Positions 25,239 to 35,263 of a stretch of DNA of 64,000 nucleotides are shown piece by piece. Made by a program: the position numbers and the translations under genes. The stretch is from Terrabacter sp. Root181 (GTDB lineage Bacteria; Actinomycetota; Actinomycetes; Actinomycetales; Dermatophilaceae), in the NCBI RefSeq assembly GCF_001428505.1, contig NZ_LMHU01000001.1, positions 1,691,813 through 1,755,812 on the forward strand, in the 5' to 3' direction. The number at the start of each line of letters is the position of its first letter. Position 1 is the first letter of the stretch. The notes beneath the pieces are model-generated. The model was given only the letters and a program-made list of their open reading frames with translations. It was not told the origin of the DNA and made no database searches.

Positions 25239-26759
25239 ATGTTCGATGATGCGGCGGCAGTGACGGCGGAGGGCTTGGAGGCCCTCTTTCCGGTGCTGTC
25301 ACGGGTCGGGGGCGCCGGTGAGTCGGACCAGGAGCGGGTCGACCAGCTCGCCGTGCTCGAGCGGGTGAAGTCCGCGGTGGCAGCGGCTCAGGTGCGCGTC
25401 ACCGCGGCGTTCGTGGACTCCCAGGAGCGAGTCGCGCAGGCGTGGCGGGAGCGGGCCCGAGAGTGCTCCGACGCCGGTGACTTCGACGGGTGGCGGGCCG
25501 CGCGGGCGCGGGCGCTTGCGGCGTCCTTCGACGACGACGGCACTGGTCACAACGGCCGGCAGCCGGCAGCGCCACGGCGCAGTCGGCGGCCGTCGGGGAT
25601 GACGGGGGTGGCGGCGCAGGTCGCGCTCGCCCGGCACGAGTCACCGGTCCGCGGAGCGGCGCACGTGCGGCTCGCGCTGACGTTGACCCGGGACCTGCCT
25701 CACACCCTGGCCGCACTCGAGGCCGGCGAGCTGAGCGAGTGGCGGGCGCAGCTCGTCGTGCACGAGACCGCGAGCCTGACCAGCGAGCAGCGCTCTCTCG
25801 TCGACGCGGAGGTCGTCGGACCGTTGAGTGACACGGCTGGGACGGCTGGGAGAGTCGGGTCCCTGGGCGACCGCGAGCTCGCCCGGCGGGTCCGGGCTGT
25901 CGCGTACCGGGTCGACGCTGCCTCCGTCATGGCCCGCGCCGTGAGGGCCGAGTCCGAGCGACGCGTCACGATCCGCCCCGCGCCGGACACGATGGCCTAC
26001 GTCACCGCGCTGCTCCCCGTCGCGCAGGCCGTCGCCGCGCACGCCGCGCTCACCGCTGCCGCCGACACCGCCCGCGCGGCCGGGGACGAGCGCGGCAAGG
26101 GCCAGGTCATGGCCGACACCTTCGTCACCCGCATCACCGGGCAGGCTGCCGCGGACGCCGTGCTGGTCGAGGTCCAGCTCGTCATGACCGATCGGGCCCT
26201 GCTCGCCGGGGACGCCACCCCCGCACAGCTCGCCGGCTACGGCACCGTCCCTGCCGCCTGGGCCCGCACCCTGCTCGTCGGATCAGGTCCAGGCAACGCC
26301 CAAGGCTCGGACGAGGCGCAGGTCTGGCTGCGGCGGCTCTACTCGCACCCCGCCACGGGGACCCTCGTCGCGATGGACTCCACCCGCCGCACCTTCGACG
26401 GTGGGCTGCGCCGCTACCTGCTCGCCCGCGACGTCGGCACCTGCCGCACCCCCTGGTGCGACGCCCCCGCCCGGCACGTCGACCACGTCCGGGACCACGC
26501 CCAGGGCGGACCCACCACCGACACCAACGGCCAAGGCGTGTGCGTGCGGTGCAACCACACCAAGCAGCTCCCCGGCTTCACGGCCGAGACACTCCCCACC
26601 TGCCAACCCGGCGCACCCCACGCCGTACGCACCACCACACCGACCGGGCACACCTACACCTCTCACGCCCCACCCCTGCTCCCCGGTCAGGACCGGGGAG
26701 CGGTCTCCCCCGGGGTGGCACGGTCGATCGCCTCGACGGGTCGGGCGCGCAGCGCCTGA
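25239..26759 (+). CDS. DUF222 / HNH endonuclease domain protein (13E12-repeat family)
   Basis: A 506-residue protein with a long helical DUF222 region (about residues 20-330) and a C-terminal HNH nuclease domain: CRTPWCDAPARHVDHVRDHAQGGPT with CVRCNH, giving the zinc-cysteine pairs and catalytic His. These genes are multicopy in many Actinobacteria and resemble the mycobacterial 13E12 family; their role is unknown and links to mobile elements are only suspected. The start is set by a leaderless promoter. Its stop is also the first base of the 125-bp duplicated segment. Confidence 0.88.
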   Translation: MFDDAAAVTAEGLEALFPVLSRVGGAGESDQERVDQLAVLERVKSAVAAAQVRVTAAFVDSQERVAQAWRERARECSDAGDFDGWRAARARALAASFDDDGTGHNGRQPAAPRRSRRPSGMTGVAAQVALARHESPVRGAAHVRLALTLTRDLPHTLAALEAGELSEWRAQLVVHETASLTSEQRSLVDAEVVGPLSDTAGTAGRVGSLGDRELARRVRAVAYRVDAASVMARAVRAESERRVTIRPAPDTMAYVTALLPVAQAVAAHAALTAAADTARAAGDERGKGQVMADTFVTRITGQAAADAVLVEVQLVMTDRALLAGDATPAQLAGYGTVPAAWARTLLVGSGPGNAQGSDEAQVWLRRLYSHPATGTLVAMDSTRRTFDGGLRRYLLARDVGTCRTPWCDAPARHVDHVRDHAQGGPTTDTNGQGVCVRCNHTKQLPGFTAETLPTCQPGAPHAVRTTTPTGHTYTSHAPPLLPGQDRGAVSPGVARSIASTGRARSA

Positions 26760-26880
26760 CCGCGCGCCGAGAAGCCGCGGTGCGCGGCGGCATACTCCGC
26801 CTTGCCCTCGGCGGTTCTGATCCGCACGGGCTCGTAGCCCCGCTCACGCAGGTCGTACGGCGCCGCCCGCATGTCGAGGG
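26756..26880 (-). pseudogene. Duplicated 3' fragment of the glycosylase gene (left copy of a 125-bp repeat)
   Basis: On the minus strand this encodes DMRAAPYDLRERGYEPVRIRTAEGKAEYAAAHRGFSARGQ-type residues that match the C-terminal region of the intact gene at 29715-30584. The two DNA copies (26756-26880 and 29769-29893) have equal length and no gaps; I count 11 mismatches, about 91% identity. The remaining gene is absent, and unrelated sequence begins at 26881. It marks one edge of an inserted or rearranged patch. Confidence 0.8.
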
Positions 26881-26962
26881 ACAGGCACGTCTTGTGTGAC
26901 GTCGTGATCGCCACGCCTGGAGAGACCGTGTCGCTGAGTGACGCAGACGGAATGCTCGTCAT

Positions 26963-27132
26963 TTCGACCCTGAGGCGGATAAGGGCCGCAACGTCATCGA
27001 GTGATCTTCAATGTCCTCAAGCAGTGGCGCGGCCTAGCCACAAGGTACGACAAGCTCGCCCCGACCTACCGCGGCGGCGTCGTCCTCAGCGGGATCATCA
27101 CCTGGCTACGAGAACCGGGAGACACGACCTAG
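26963..27132 (+). mobile_element. Remnant of an IS5-family transposase (C-terminal end)
   Basis: The frame reads FDPEADKGRNVIE, then TGA and a one-base deletion, then FNVLKQWRGLATRYDKLA and GGVVLSGIITWLRE to TAG at 27130. This is the conserved C-terminus of IS5-group (IS427-like) DDE transposases, which usually read KGRNVIERCFNVLKQ here. The 5' part and both inverted repeats are missing. The stop and frameshift show it is dead. Confidence 0.8.
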
Positions 27133-27271
27133 TTCCGCGTTTCCTTTCACGATGCCTTCGCTACACCCTCAATCCGGATGAGCCCGTTTTGCTGTGGGGT
27201 AGCATGTCCGCCGGTTCACGTCCGTCACGTCCTGCTCGATGCCGCAAGTCTGTCGATGGGGTCCCGATCTG

Positions 27272-28888
27272 ATGAGTTCTTCCGCCTCTGCCGAGGCCGA
27301 GCGCGCCACAGAAACGTCGGTCGCCCACGACGAGCGGTCATCCGGCCTAAGCCGGCGGCGGCCGTGGCTGTGGGCGCTGCTGATGCTTCCGCCCGCCATC
27401 GTCGCGGTGCACTTGCTCGCGCTGGGCGCATTCGCCAGCCCGGCCGTTCGCCTGGCGGCGGATGACTGGTGTGCGGCGGCACGGATCCGCGACTACGGCT
27501 CACTGGGGTTCATCGACTACTACTACTTCAAGGTGAACGGCCGGCTGGCCTACCACGTGGGCCAGGTTCTGCTCTTCGCGGACGGGCTCCGTGGCGCTCG
27601 CGTCCTGCCGTTCGTCCTGATCGTCACGCTGACGGTCGGGATCTTCACCATGGTGTACCTGGCGCTGCGCCACCTGCAGTGGCGATGGCCCGCGGCGGCG
27701 GCTGGGCTCCTGGCGGTCGTCGTGTCGGCGCTCACGTTCTTCGCCGGCAACGTGGTGTACCAGATCCTCTATTGGCCGGCTGCCACCGTCACGCACACGC
27801 TCCCGGCGATCCTGGGCATCTGGAACGTCATCATCCTCATGGTCGCGGCACGCAGCCCGCGGCGGTGGGTGCGAGTCACGGCGGTCGTGCTCGCGTTGCT
27901 GATGGGCTTCGTGATCGGATCGCTCGGCGAGGCGTTCTTCGTGGTCAGCGGCGTCTATGCGGGGACGGCTCTGCTGCTTGCCCTGCTGGGGTGGCGCGAC
28001 CGCCGGACGCGCTTCCCGATCACGTGGATCGCTGTGTGGCTCATGGGTATGCTCGCCGGATTCGCCGTCCTGTACTTCTCGCCCGGCCAGCGCATGCGGA
28101 CCGAAGGGACGTACAAGCACGAACAGCCGTCGCTGTTGTCGGTCCGCGGCCTCTCGGGGGCGGTTCATCAATGGCTCAACACCTGGGAGACGATCCTGTC
28201 CCAGCCCGCGTACTACGCAGCGATCGTCGCCGGGCTCATGGTCGGTCTGCTCGCCAGCAGCGCGGCTCTGCGCAGGACGTCGCTGCCGTTCGCCGGCGGC
28301 TCGTGGACCCTTCCGCGCAAGCTGCTCGTGGTGATGCTGCCGGCCGTCCTGGTGGTGATCGCATCGTTCGGCGTCATCGCCGGGTTGCGGCATGGCTACG
28401 GACCCAACGGCTGGACGTACGAGCGCGCCTGGACGAGCTTCCTGATCCCCGCCATCGTGACCGCCGCCCTCTACGGTGCCGCGGCCGGTTACTGGCTGGG
28501 CCGCCGCGTCAGCGGCTGGCAGCGGAACCTGGCGGTTCCGGCCATGGCGGCGCTACTCGGGGGGTCGGCTCTGTTCAGCACGGTGTTGTTGGGATCCATC
28601 GTGCCGCGGAACACCGCGCTCGTACACGAGATGACCGTCCGCGCCGAGGCCTGGGACAAGAACAACGAAGCCGTCGAGCGACAGATCAGCGAGGGCAAGC
28701 GCATCGTCCGGTTCACGCCTACTCCGATTGCCGGCTCGACCGAGCCGTTCCGCTACACCACCTCGCCTGACTGGGCCGGCAATTGCGCCGCGGTCTACTA
28801 CGGCGTCGACCAACTGATCCCTTCCGAGCAATGGCTGTCGACACCGGCCTCCGCCGCCTGGCGGGAGAAGCACCCCGGGGTGAGATAA
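27272..28888 (+). CDS. Polytopic membrane protein, DUF6056-like (possible GT-C-type glycosyltransferase)
   Basis: About 538 residues with roughly ten hydrophobic segments. After the first segment comes an external AADDWCAAARI loop; an acidic motif in the first loop is the hallmark of GT-C glycosyltransferases, and DUF6056 proteins share it. The C-terminal 80 residues are soluble (RAEAWDKNNEAVERQISEGKR). I propose a role in transferring sugars to surface polymers, as inference only. ATG 27272 is chosen; 27239 is an alternative. Codon use has more TTG, GCG and CGG than neighbours, and the gene lies in the repeat-bounded patch, both suggesting acquisition. Confidence 0.65.
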   Translation: MSSSASAEAERATETSVAHDERSSGLSRRRPWLWALLMLPPAIVAVHLLALGAFASPAVRLAADDWCAAARIRDYGSLGFIDYYYFKVNGRLAYHVGQVLLFADGLRGARVLPFVLIVTLTVGIFTMVYLALRHLQWRWPAAAAGLLAVVVSALTFFAGNVVYQILYWPAATVTHTLPAILGIWNVIILMVAARSPRRWVRVTAVVLALLMGFVIGSLGEAFFVVSGVYAGTALLLALLGWRDRRTRFPITWIAVWLMGMLAGFAVLYFSPGQRMRTEGTYKHEQPSLLSVRGLSGAVHQWLNTWETILSQPAYYAAIVAGLMVGLLASSAALRRTSLPFAGGSWTLPRKLLVVMLPAVLVVIASFGVIAGLRHGYGPNGWTYERAWTSFLIPAIVTAALYGAAAGYWLGRRVSGWQRNLAVPAMAALLGGSALFSTVLLGSIVPRNTALVHEMTVRAEAWDKNNEAVERQISEGKRIVRFTPTPIAGSTEPFRYTTSPDWAGNCAAVYYGVDQLIPSEQWLSTPASAAWREKHPGVR

Positions 28889-29011
28889 GCCCAGGCTCCC
28901 AGCGGTTCTTGCGTGGGTTTAGGCGTGCGTATCACTGGCTCGCTGGACCGTTTCCGAGGCTGCGCTGGACCGTGCGGATGACCGAGCGGTGCGATCATGA
29001 CAGCTCTTGCG

Positions 29012-29404
29012 TCAGGGTTGGGTGCCGACCACGGTCAGGAGCAGGCATTTGTCGGTGTGTACCAGGTATCGAAGGCCCAAGCTGAACCACGCCGGAAACA
29101 CGGCCATGGCTTCCTCCAGCGGGACGAGCCGGGGCTCAGACAAGCGCAGTCGATGACCTCGCATTGTCATTCGGTAGCCCCCGGCGGCAAGCACGTTCTT
29201 CACCCAGTCCGACTGTGCGCCGAAGTTCGCGCCGACGGCTACGACGCCATCACGCCTGAACGCGCGAACCGGCGTGTGTCGGACTTTCCCGGATCGGCGC
29301 CCCACGTGCTCGAGGACAACCAGTGAGCCGAATCCTCCAGCGAAACGGAGCGCGATGGGGTTGACCCAACGGTGGAACGGTTGCGTGAACGAGGGCCACG
29401 GCAT
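29012..29404 (-). CDS. Nitroreductase/deazaflavin (F420)-dependent oxidoreductase, DDN-like
   Basis: A 130-residue split-barrel protein of the DUF385/DDN family. Conserved features are VVLEHVGRRSGKVRHTPV (near 33), VAVGANFGAQSDWVKNVLA (near 57) and the closing YRMTMRGHRLRL. Members bind deazaflavin F420 and reduce quinones or xenobiotics, while some act without F420. ATG 29404 is chosen because GGAGG lies 8 nt upstream. Together with fgd and cofC elsewhere in the window it fits an F420-using host. Confidence 0.82.
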   Translation of the reverse strand: MPWPSFTQPFHRWVNPIALRFAGGFGSLVVLEHVGRRSGKVRHTPVRAFRRDGVVAVGANFGAQSDWVKNVLAAGGYRMTMRGHRLRLSEPRLVPLEEAMAVFPAWFSLGLRYLVHTDKCLLLTVVGTQP

Positions 29405-29714
29405 GCGCATCACCTCCGGGCCATCCTAGGTCGGCCGGTGGGCAACACTCGCGCCCGCTTGGACCGACCCGCCGCCTCGCGCGGACATGCCGCTGCGCGC
29501 TCCAGTTCTGGGCGTCGCTAGGGTCTCCGCTCCTCGCCCGATGGGAGTCGCACTGACGTGCGGCTCTCCGAGCGGCCACCGCGCGCTACTCGCTCCCGCG
29601 CGGTAGAACTTGCTCACGCACACAGGGAGGACCACATGCACGCAAACCGGACCGCCGGTCTCATGGTCGCCGTCGCTCGTCCGGTCCTGCCCCGTTGCGC
29701 GATCGCGTCGAATC
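29405..29714. other. 310-bp region with no clear gene
   Basis: The only coding hint is a 37-codon frame at 29636-29749 (starting MHANRTAGLMVAV) preceded by GGGAGG at a good distance. It could be a truncated gene start joined to the right-hand repeat edge. I cannot support it as a gene. Base composition is more even than in neighbouring genes. Confidence 0.4.
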
Positions 29715-30584
29715 TCAGGGGGTTTGCAGAATACGGTCGCAACCAGTGATCAAACGCTCCCGCAGCACCTGACCGCGGACGGAGAAGCCGCGCTGCGCGG
29801 CGGCATACTCCGCCTTGCCCTCGGCGGTCTCGATCCGCACGGGCTCCCAGCCCAGCTCGCGCAGGTCGTACGGCGCCGCCCGCATGTCGAGGGCCCTGAT
29901 GTCGCGGGCGAGCTCGAAGCAGTCCATGACGATGTCGCTCGACACTGCCGGCACGAGCTTGTGAGCCCACTTGTAGAGGTCCATGCCGGCGTGTAGGCAG
30001 CCGGGCTGCTCGAGGGCGGTCTGGGTCTCACGCGTCGGCGCCAGCGCGTTGAGCGGCTGGGCGGCGGGCGTGAAGAACCGGTAGGCGTCGAAGTGCGAGC
30101 AGGCCACCTGGTGGCTCTCGACGACGGCGTCGGTGCCCGTGGCGCCGAGACGCAGCGGCCATCCCGAGTGCCGCACGTCGGACGGGTCGAGCCGGTAGAC
30201 CATGGCCCACTCGTGCAGACCGAAGCAGCCGAAGCGGGCCGGCCGTCCTGCCGTGCGCACGAGCAGCTCGCGGACGAAGCGCAGCGTGTCGCCCCGCGCC
30301 GCCGTGAAGGCCTCGACGTCCACGTGGACGCGGCCCGCCTCCTCGGCGTAGAAGCGCCAGTCGGTGTGCGGAGCCTGAGCCGCTCCGCCGAGTGCGGTCT
30401 CCGCCCCCGGATGCCAGCGACGCAGCTGAGCGGGCTTGAAGGAGTAGTAGGTGAAGAGGAAGTCCTCGACGGGGTGCTTGCGGTGGTCGCGGCGGCGGGC
30501 CAGGTGCGCTGCTGTCGCGGAGTCGACGCGCGCCTCGTGCGCCGCCGTCCGCTCCCGCCACTCCGGCTCGTCCAGGACCTGCAC
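29715..30584 (-). CDS. Protein annotated in relatives as 3-methyladenine DNA glycosylase
   Basis: A 289-residue protein of an actinobacterial family commonly labelled 3-methyladenine DNA glycosylase; I see no helix-hairpin-helix or AlkA-type catalytic Asp loop, so the label is weak. Conserved blocks include HPVEDFLFTYYSFKPAQLRRWHPG (near 35), FGCFGLHEWAMVYR (near 125) and HAGMDLYKWAHKL (near 210). GTG 30584 is chosen to give the family N-terminus. The last 15 residues (LITGCDRILQTP) lie beyond the 125-bp repeat and may be altered by the rearrangement. Confidence 0.7.
   Translation of the reverse strand: MQVLDEPEWRERTAAHEARVDSATAAHLARRRDHRKHPVEDFLFTYYSFKPAQLRRWHPGAETALGGAAQAPHTDWRFYAEEAGRVHVDVEAFTAARGDTLRFVRELLVRTAGRPARFGCFGLHEWAMVYRLDPSDVRHSGWPLRLGATGTDAVVESHQVACSHFDAYRFFTPAAQPLNALAPTRETQTALEQPGCLHAGMDLYKWAHKLVPAVSSDIVMDCFELARDIRALDMRAAPYDLRELGWEPVRIETAEGKAEYAAAQRGFSVRGQVLRERLITGCDRILQTP
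29769..29893. repeat. Right copy of the 125-bp direct repeat
   Basis: Matches 26756-26880 in the same orientation at about 91% by hand count. It lies inside the intact glycosylase-like gene, and the two copies bound a 2.9 kb patch with an IS5 remnant. Confidence 0.8.
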
Positions 30585-30654
30585 CCCACGAGGGTAGGCG
30601 ACTCGCGGCGGCGAACCCCACCGCGCACCAGCACCGCGAGGGCAGGATGGCCTC

Positions 30655-32115
30655 ATGGCACCGGACGCCGAGCGGCCCACTCACCTGCTGCACCGCCTGA
30701 CCTGTTACACCCCGGAGCGGGAGTGGACGGAGGTCCCCGACGACGACCGGCTCGTGCAGGACCTCGTGCCCAACGACCTGACGCGGCGCCCCCAGTCCTA
30801 CAAGCGCTACGACGACGACCTCCGCCGAGTCCTGCTGCCGACCGACCTCCCTGCGTCCACGGCCCCTGCCACGGCCGTGCTCGCCGGCACCGCGGACGTC
30901 GAGCCGAGCGGCCTCGACCTCCCCGCGCTGGCCCGCCTGCTCTACCTCTCGTCCGGAGTCACGCGGCGCACCACGCGCCCGGACGGCGGGCTCATGCTCT
31001 TCCGCGCCGCGGGGTCTGCGGGCGCGCGGTTCCCGCTCGAGCTCTACGTCGCGGTCCCGCGCGGCGCCCGGATCGAGGGCCTGGCACCCGGCCTGCACTG
31101 GTACGACCCGGAGGCGCACGCCCTCGTCGTCCTCGGCCCCCCGCCGTCGGGCGACGCCGTGACCGTCGTCGTCACGGGGGTGCCGTGGCGCACCGGCTGG
31201 CGCTACCGCGAGCGCGGCTTCCGCCACGTCTACTGGGACGCCGGCACCATGCTCTCCCAGACGCTCGCCCTTGCCGACTCGGTCGGCGTGACCGCGCGCC
31301 TGTTCACGGCCTTCCCCGACGCCGAGGTGGCTGCCCTCGTCGGCTCCGACCGCGTGCACGAGTTCCCCGTCGCCCTCGTGGCCCTCGGCCCCGGCAACCC
31401 GGCCGTCCACCTGACCGGCGACCCGATGTCCGGCCACCACGACGCCGACGGCCTCGAGTTCCCGCTCGTCACGGCCGCCCAGCGCGCGGGGGAGCAGCGC
31501 GCCCTCGGCGCCGAGCTCGGGCGCGGCGCGCCGGTCGAGCTCACCTCCGAGGGTGGCCCGAGCACCGACGCCGTCGTCGTCAGCAAGGGCTCCATCCGCC
31601 GCCTGCACCCGGATCGCTCCCTGCCGCGCCACGTCCTCGTCGACGCGATGGGCGCCTCGCTGCGCGGGATCGACGTGCCGCACTGGCTCGGCGTCAGCGC
31701 CGTCGGCGACGTGCCGACCGGCATCCACCGGTGGCCCGACCTCTCCTCGCCGGTGCGCCCGCTCGACGAGCCGTCCGTCCGCGACGAGCTGTTCAGGGCC
31801 GCCCTCGAGCAGGGACTCGCCCGCGACGCGGCCTTCGTCGCCATGAGCGGCGCGCGCCTGGCCGACCTCGACGACCACGGCTACCGCGAGGCCCAGCTGC
31901 TCGCGGGCCTCGCCGAGGGCCGCCTCCACCTCATGGCGTACGCGTTGGGCGCGGCCGCGTCGGGCATGACCTTCCGCGACTCCGACCTCCCACACTTGCT
32001 GGGCAGCGACGTCGCCGGACTGCTGTGGACCTGCGTGGGCGTGCCGGAGTACCGCACCCGCCCCAGCGGGCAGCCCGGCTCGCCTGCCGACGTCACCATC
32101 GTCTGGCCGCGCTGA
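30655..32115 (+). CDS. SagB/ThcOx-type nitroreductase-family dehydrogenase
   Basis: A 486-residue protein with two tandem nitroreductase-fold halves. The N-terminal YKRYDDDLRRVLLP, LLYLSSGVTRRT (near 96) and HVYWDAGTMLSQTLALA (near 190) are the SagB-type FMN-binding signatures; the second half repeats these weakly. SagB enzymes oxidise azolines to azoles in thiazole/oxazole-modified peptides. No cyclodehydratase, precursor peptide or transporter is nearby, so here it is an orphan. It is divergent from the glycosylase-like gene with a 70-bp gap. Confidence 0.8.
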   Translation: MAPDAERPTHLLHRLTCYTPEREWTEVPDDDRLVQDLVPNDLTRRPQSYKRYDDDLRRVLLPTDLPASTAPATAVLAGTADVEPSGLDLPALARLLYLSSGVTRRTTRPDGGLMLFRAAGSAGARFPLELYVAVPRGARIEGLAPGLHWYDPEAHALVVLGPPPSGDAVTVVVTGVPWRTGWRYRERGFRHVYWDAGTMLSQTLALADSVGVTARLFTAFPDAEVAALVGSDRVHEFPVALVALGPGNPAVHLTGDPMSGHHDADGLEFPLVTAAQRAGEQRALGAELGRGAPVELTSEGGPSTDAVVVSKGSIRRLHPDRSLPRHVLVDAMGASLRGIDVPHWLGVSAVGDVPTGIHRWPDLSSPVRPLDEPSVRDELFRAALEQGLARDAAFVAMSGARLADLDDHGYREAQLLAGLAEGRLHLMAYALGAAASGMTFRDSDLPHLLGSDVAGLLWTCVGVPEYRTRPSGQPGSPADVTIVWPR

Positions 32116-32144
32116 CCGCCCTCCGCGGGGAGCGGCTCCCGTCG

Positions 32145-32150
32145 TAGGGT
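32145..32150 (+). promoter_or_regulatory. -10 box of leaderless FAH-family gene
   Basis: TAGGGT ends 6 nt before the GTG at 32157; no ribosome-binding site is visible. Confidence 0.5.
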
Positions 32151-32156
32151 GGGCGC

Positions 32157-32936
32157 GTGCGCATCGCGAGGTTCACGACCGGGGACGACCCGGCATACGG
32201 CATCGTCCAGGGCGACCCCGGCAGCGAGGTGATCACGCCGCTGGCCGGCGACCCGCTCTACGTCGGCCTCCAGCCGAGCGGGCAACCGCCCGTCATGCTC
32301 GACGACGTCCGCCTGCTCGCACCCGTCATCCCGCGCTCCAAGATCGTCGCGATCGGCAAGAACTACGCCGACCACGCCAAGGAGATGGGCGGCGAGGCCC
32401 CGGCCGAGCCGATGATGTTCTTCAAGCCCAACACCGCCGTCGTCGGACCCTTCGACCCCGTCGTCCTACCGGCCGGCAGCAGCGAGATCTCCTACGAGGG
32501 CGAGCTCGCCGTCGTCATCAAGACGATCACCAAGGGCGTCAGGGCGAAGGACGCCGCCGAGTGCATCTACGGCTACACCATCGCCAACGACGTGACGGCG
32601 CGCGACTGGCAGCGCACCGACGGACAGTGGGCCCGTGCCAAGGGCTTCGACACGAGCTGCCCGCTCGGACCGTGGGTCGAGACCGAGCTCGACGCCGCTG
32701 ACCTGTCGATCGTCACGACGCTCGACGGCGAGGTGAAGCAGGACGGCACGACCGCCGACATGATCCACGGCATCGCGACCATCATCGAGTACGCCTCGGC
32801 GGCCTTCACGTTGCTGCCCGGCGACGTCATCCTGACCGGTACTCCGGCCGGCGTCGGGCTCGTCGAGGCGGGCCAGCAGGTCACGGTCGAGATCGCGGGC
32901 ATCGGGTCGCTGACCAACACCTTCGTGCGTCGCTGA
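32157..32936 (+). CDS. Fumarylacetoacetate hydrolase (FAH)-family protein
   Basis: A 259-residue FAH-fold enzyme. IGKNYADHAKEMG near residue 65, the metal-binding SYEGELAVVI (near 112), YTIANDVTARDWQ (near 140), TPAGVG (near 230) and the C-terminal G-x-L-x-N are all present. The family hydrolyses or decarboxylates 2-oxo acids, such as acylpyruvates or oxaloacetate; this length and start (MRIARF) match acylpyruvase/OHED-hydrolase-like actinobacterial members found next to gltX. GTG start from the leaderless promoter. Confidence 0.9.
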   Translation: MRIARFTTGDDPAYGIVQGDPGSEVITPLAGDPLYVGLQPSGQPPVMLDDVRLLAPVIPRSKIVAIGKNYADHAKEMGGEAPAEPMMFFKPNTAVVGPFDPVVLPAGSSEISYEGELAVVIKTITKGVRAKDAAECIYGYTIANDVTARDWQRTDGQWARAKGFDTSCPLGPWVETELDAADLSIVTTLDGEVKQDGTTADMIHGIATIIEYASAAFTLLPGDVILTGTPAGVGLVEAGQQVTVEIAGIGSLTNTFVRR

Positions 32937-32969
32937 CCCTTTCGGGCTCCCACTAGGCTGGGTCGCACC

Positions 32970-34595
<1,626 letters not shown>

Positions 34596-34606
34596 GGAGG
34601 GTGCGG

Positions 34607-35263
34607 GTGGAGAGGGTGGCCTGGCCGCTGCACGGCATCCGCCTGCGCACGGCCGACCTCGACCTCACCGTCATGACGGAGGCCGACCTGCCGACCCTGT
34701 GCTCGCTCCTGCCCGACGACCTCGAGCTGAACCCGCACGCGACGACGTATGCCGGTCTCGACGGCGCCGCGAACCGTCGGGCCGTCCTCTCGCAGGGCTA
34801 CTGGCGCGCCCTCGGCATGTGGTCGCCCGACGACTGGGCGCTGCCCTTCGTCGTGCGCGCGGACGGAGACGTCGTCGGTGCCCAGTGGCTCGAGGGCCCG
34901 GACTGGCGCGCGGACCGCATCGTCGACTCGTCATCGTGGCTCGTCGCCACGGCGCGGGGGAGGGGCCTCGGAACGCAGATGCGGGCGGCGGTGCTCGCGC
35001 TGGCCTTCGGTCCGTTGCGAGCCACGGCGGCGATCAGCTCGGCGGTCGTCGGCAACGCCGCGTCGCTGGGCGTCTCGCGGGCCCTGGGCTACCGCGACAC
35101 CCGTCGCTCCGTGCTCGAGCACTCGGGTGAGACGCTGCAGCACGTCCGGCTCGAGCGGGCGGCCTGGGAGGCGGCGGGCCGGGCCCGCGAGGTCGGCATC
35201 GACGGGGTGCGGCCGGCGCTGCCCCTGTTCGGGCTCGACCCCGTGGAAGGACCCCAACCGTGA
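34607..35263 (+). CDS. GNAT-family N-acetyltransferase
   Basis: A 218-residue acetyltransferase. LRTADLDLTVMTEADLPTLCSLLP opens the fold, SSWLVATARGRGLGTQMRAAVLALAF (near 105-130) is motif A with the acetyl-CoA loop, and AAISSAVVGNAASLGVSRALGYRD is motif B. The substrate is unknown. GTG 34607 is chosen with GAGGAGG 6 nt upstream. Its stop overlaps the next gene by GTGA. Confidence 0.82.
   Translation: MERVAWPLHGIRLRTADLDLTVMTEADLPTLCSLLPDDLELNPHATTYAGLDGAANRRAVLSQGYWRALGMWSPDDWALPFVVRADGDVVGAQWLEGPDWRADRIVDSSSWLVATARGRGLGTQMRAAVLALAFGPLRATAAISSAVVGNAASLGVSRALGYRDTRRSVLEHSGETLQHVRLERAAWEAAGRAREVGIDGVRPALPLFGLDPVEGPQP

Noticed and set aside
25239-29404. Prophage or integrative element
   Set aside because: No integrase, att-type repeat at the tRNAs, or phage genes; only an IS remnant and a gene-end duplication.
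30655-32115. Azole-peptide biosynthetic cluster
   Set aside because: No cyclodehydratase, precursor peptide or transporter near the SagB gene.
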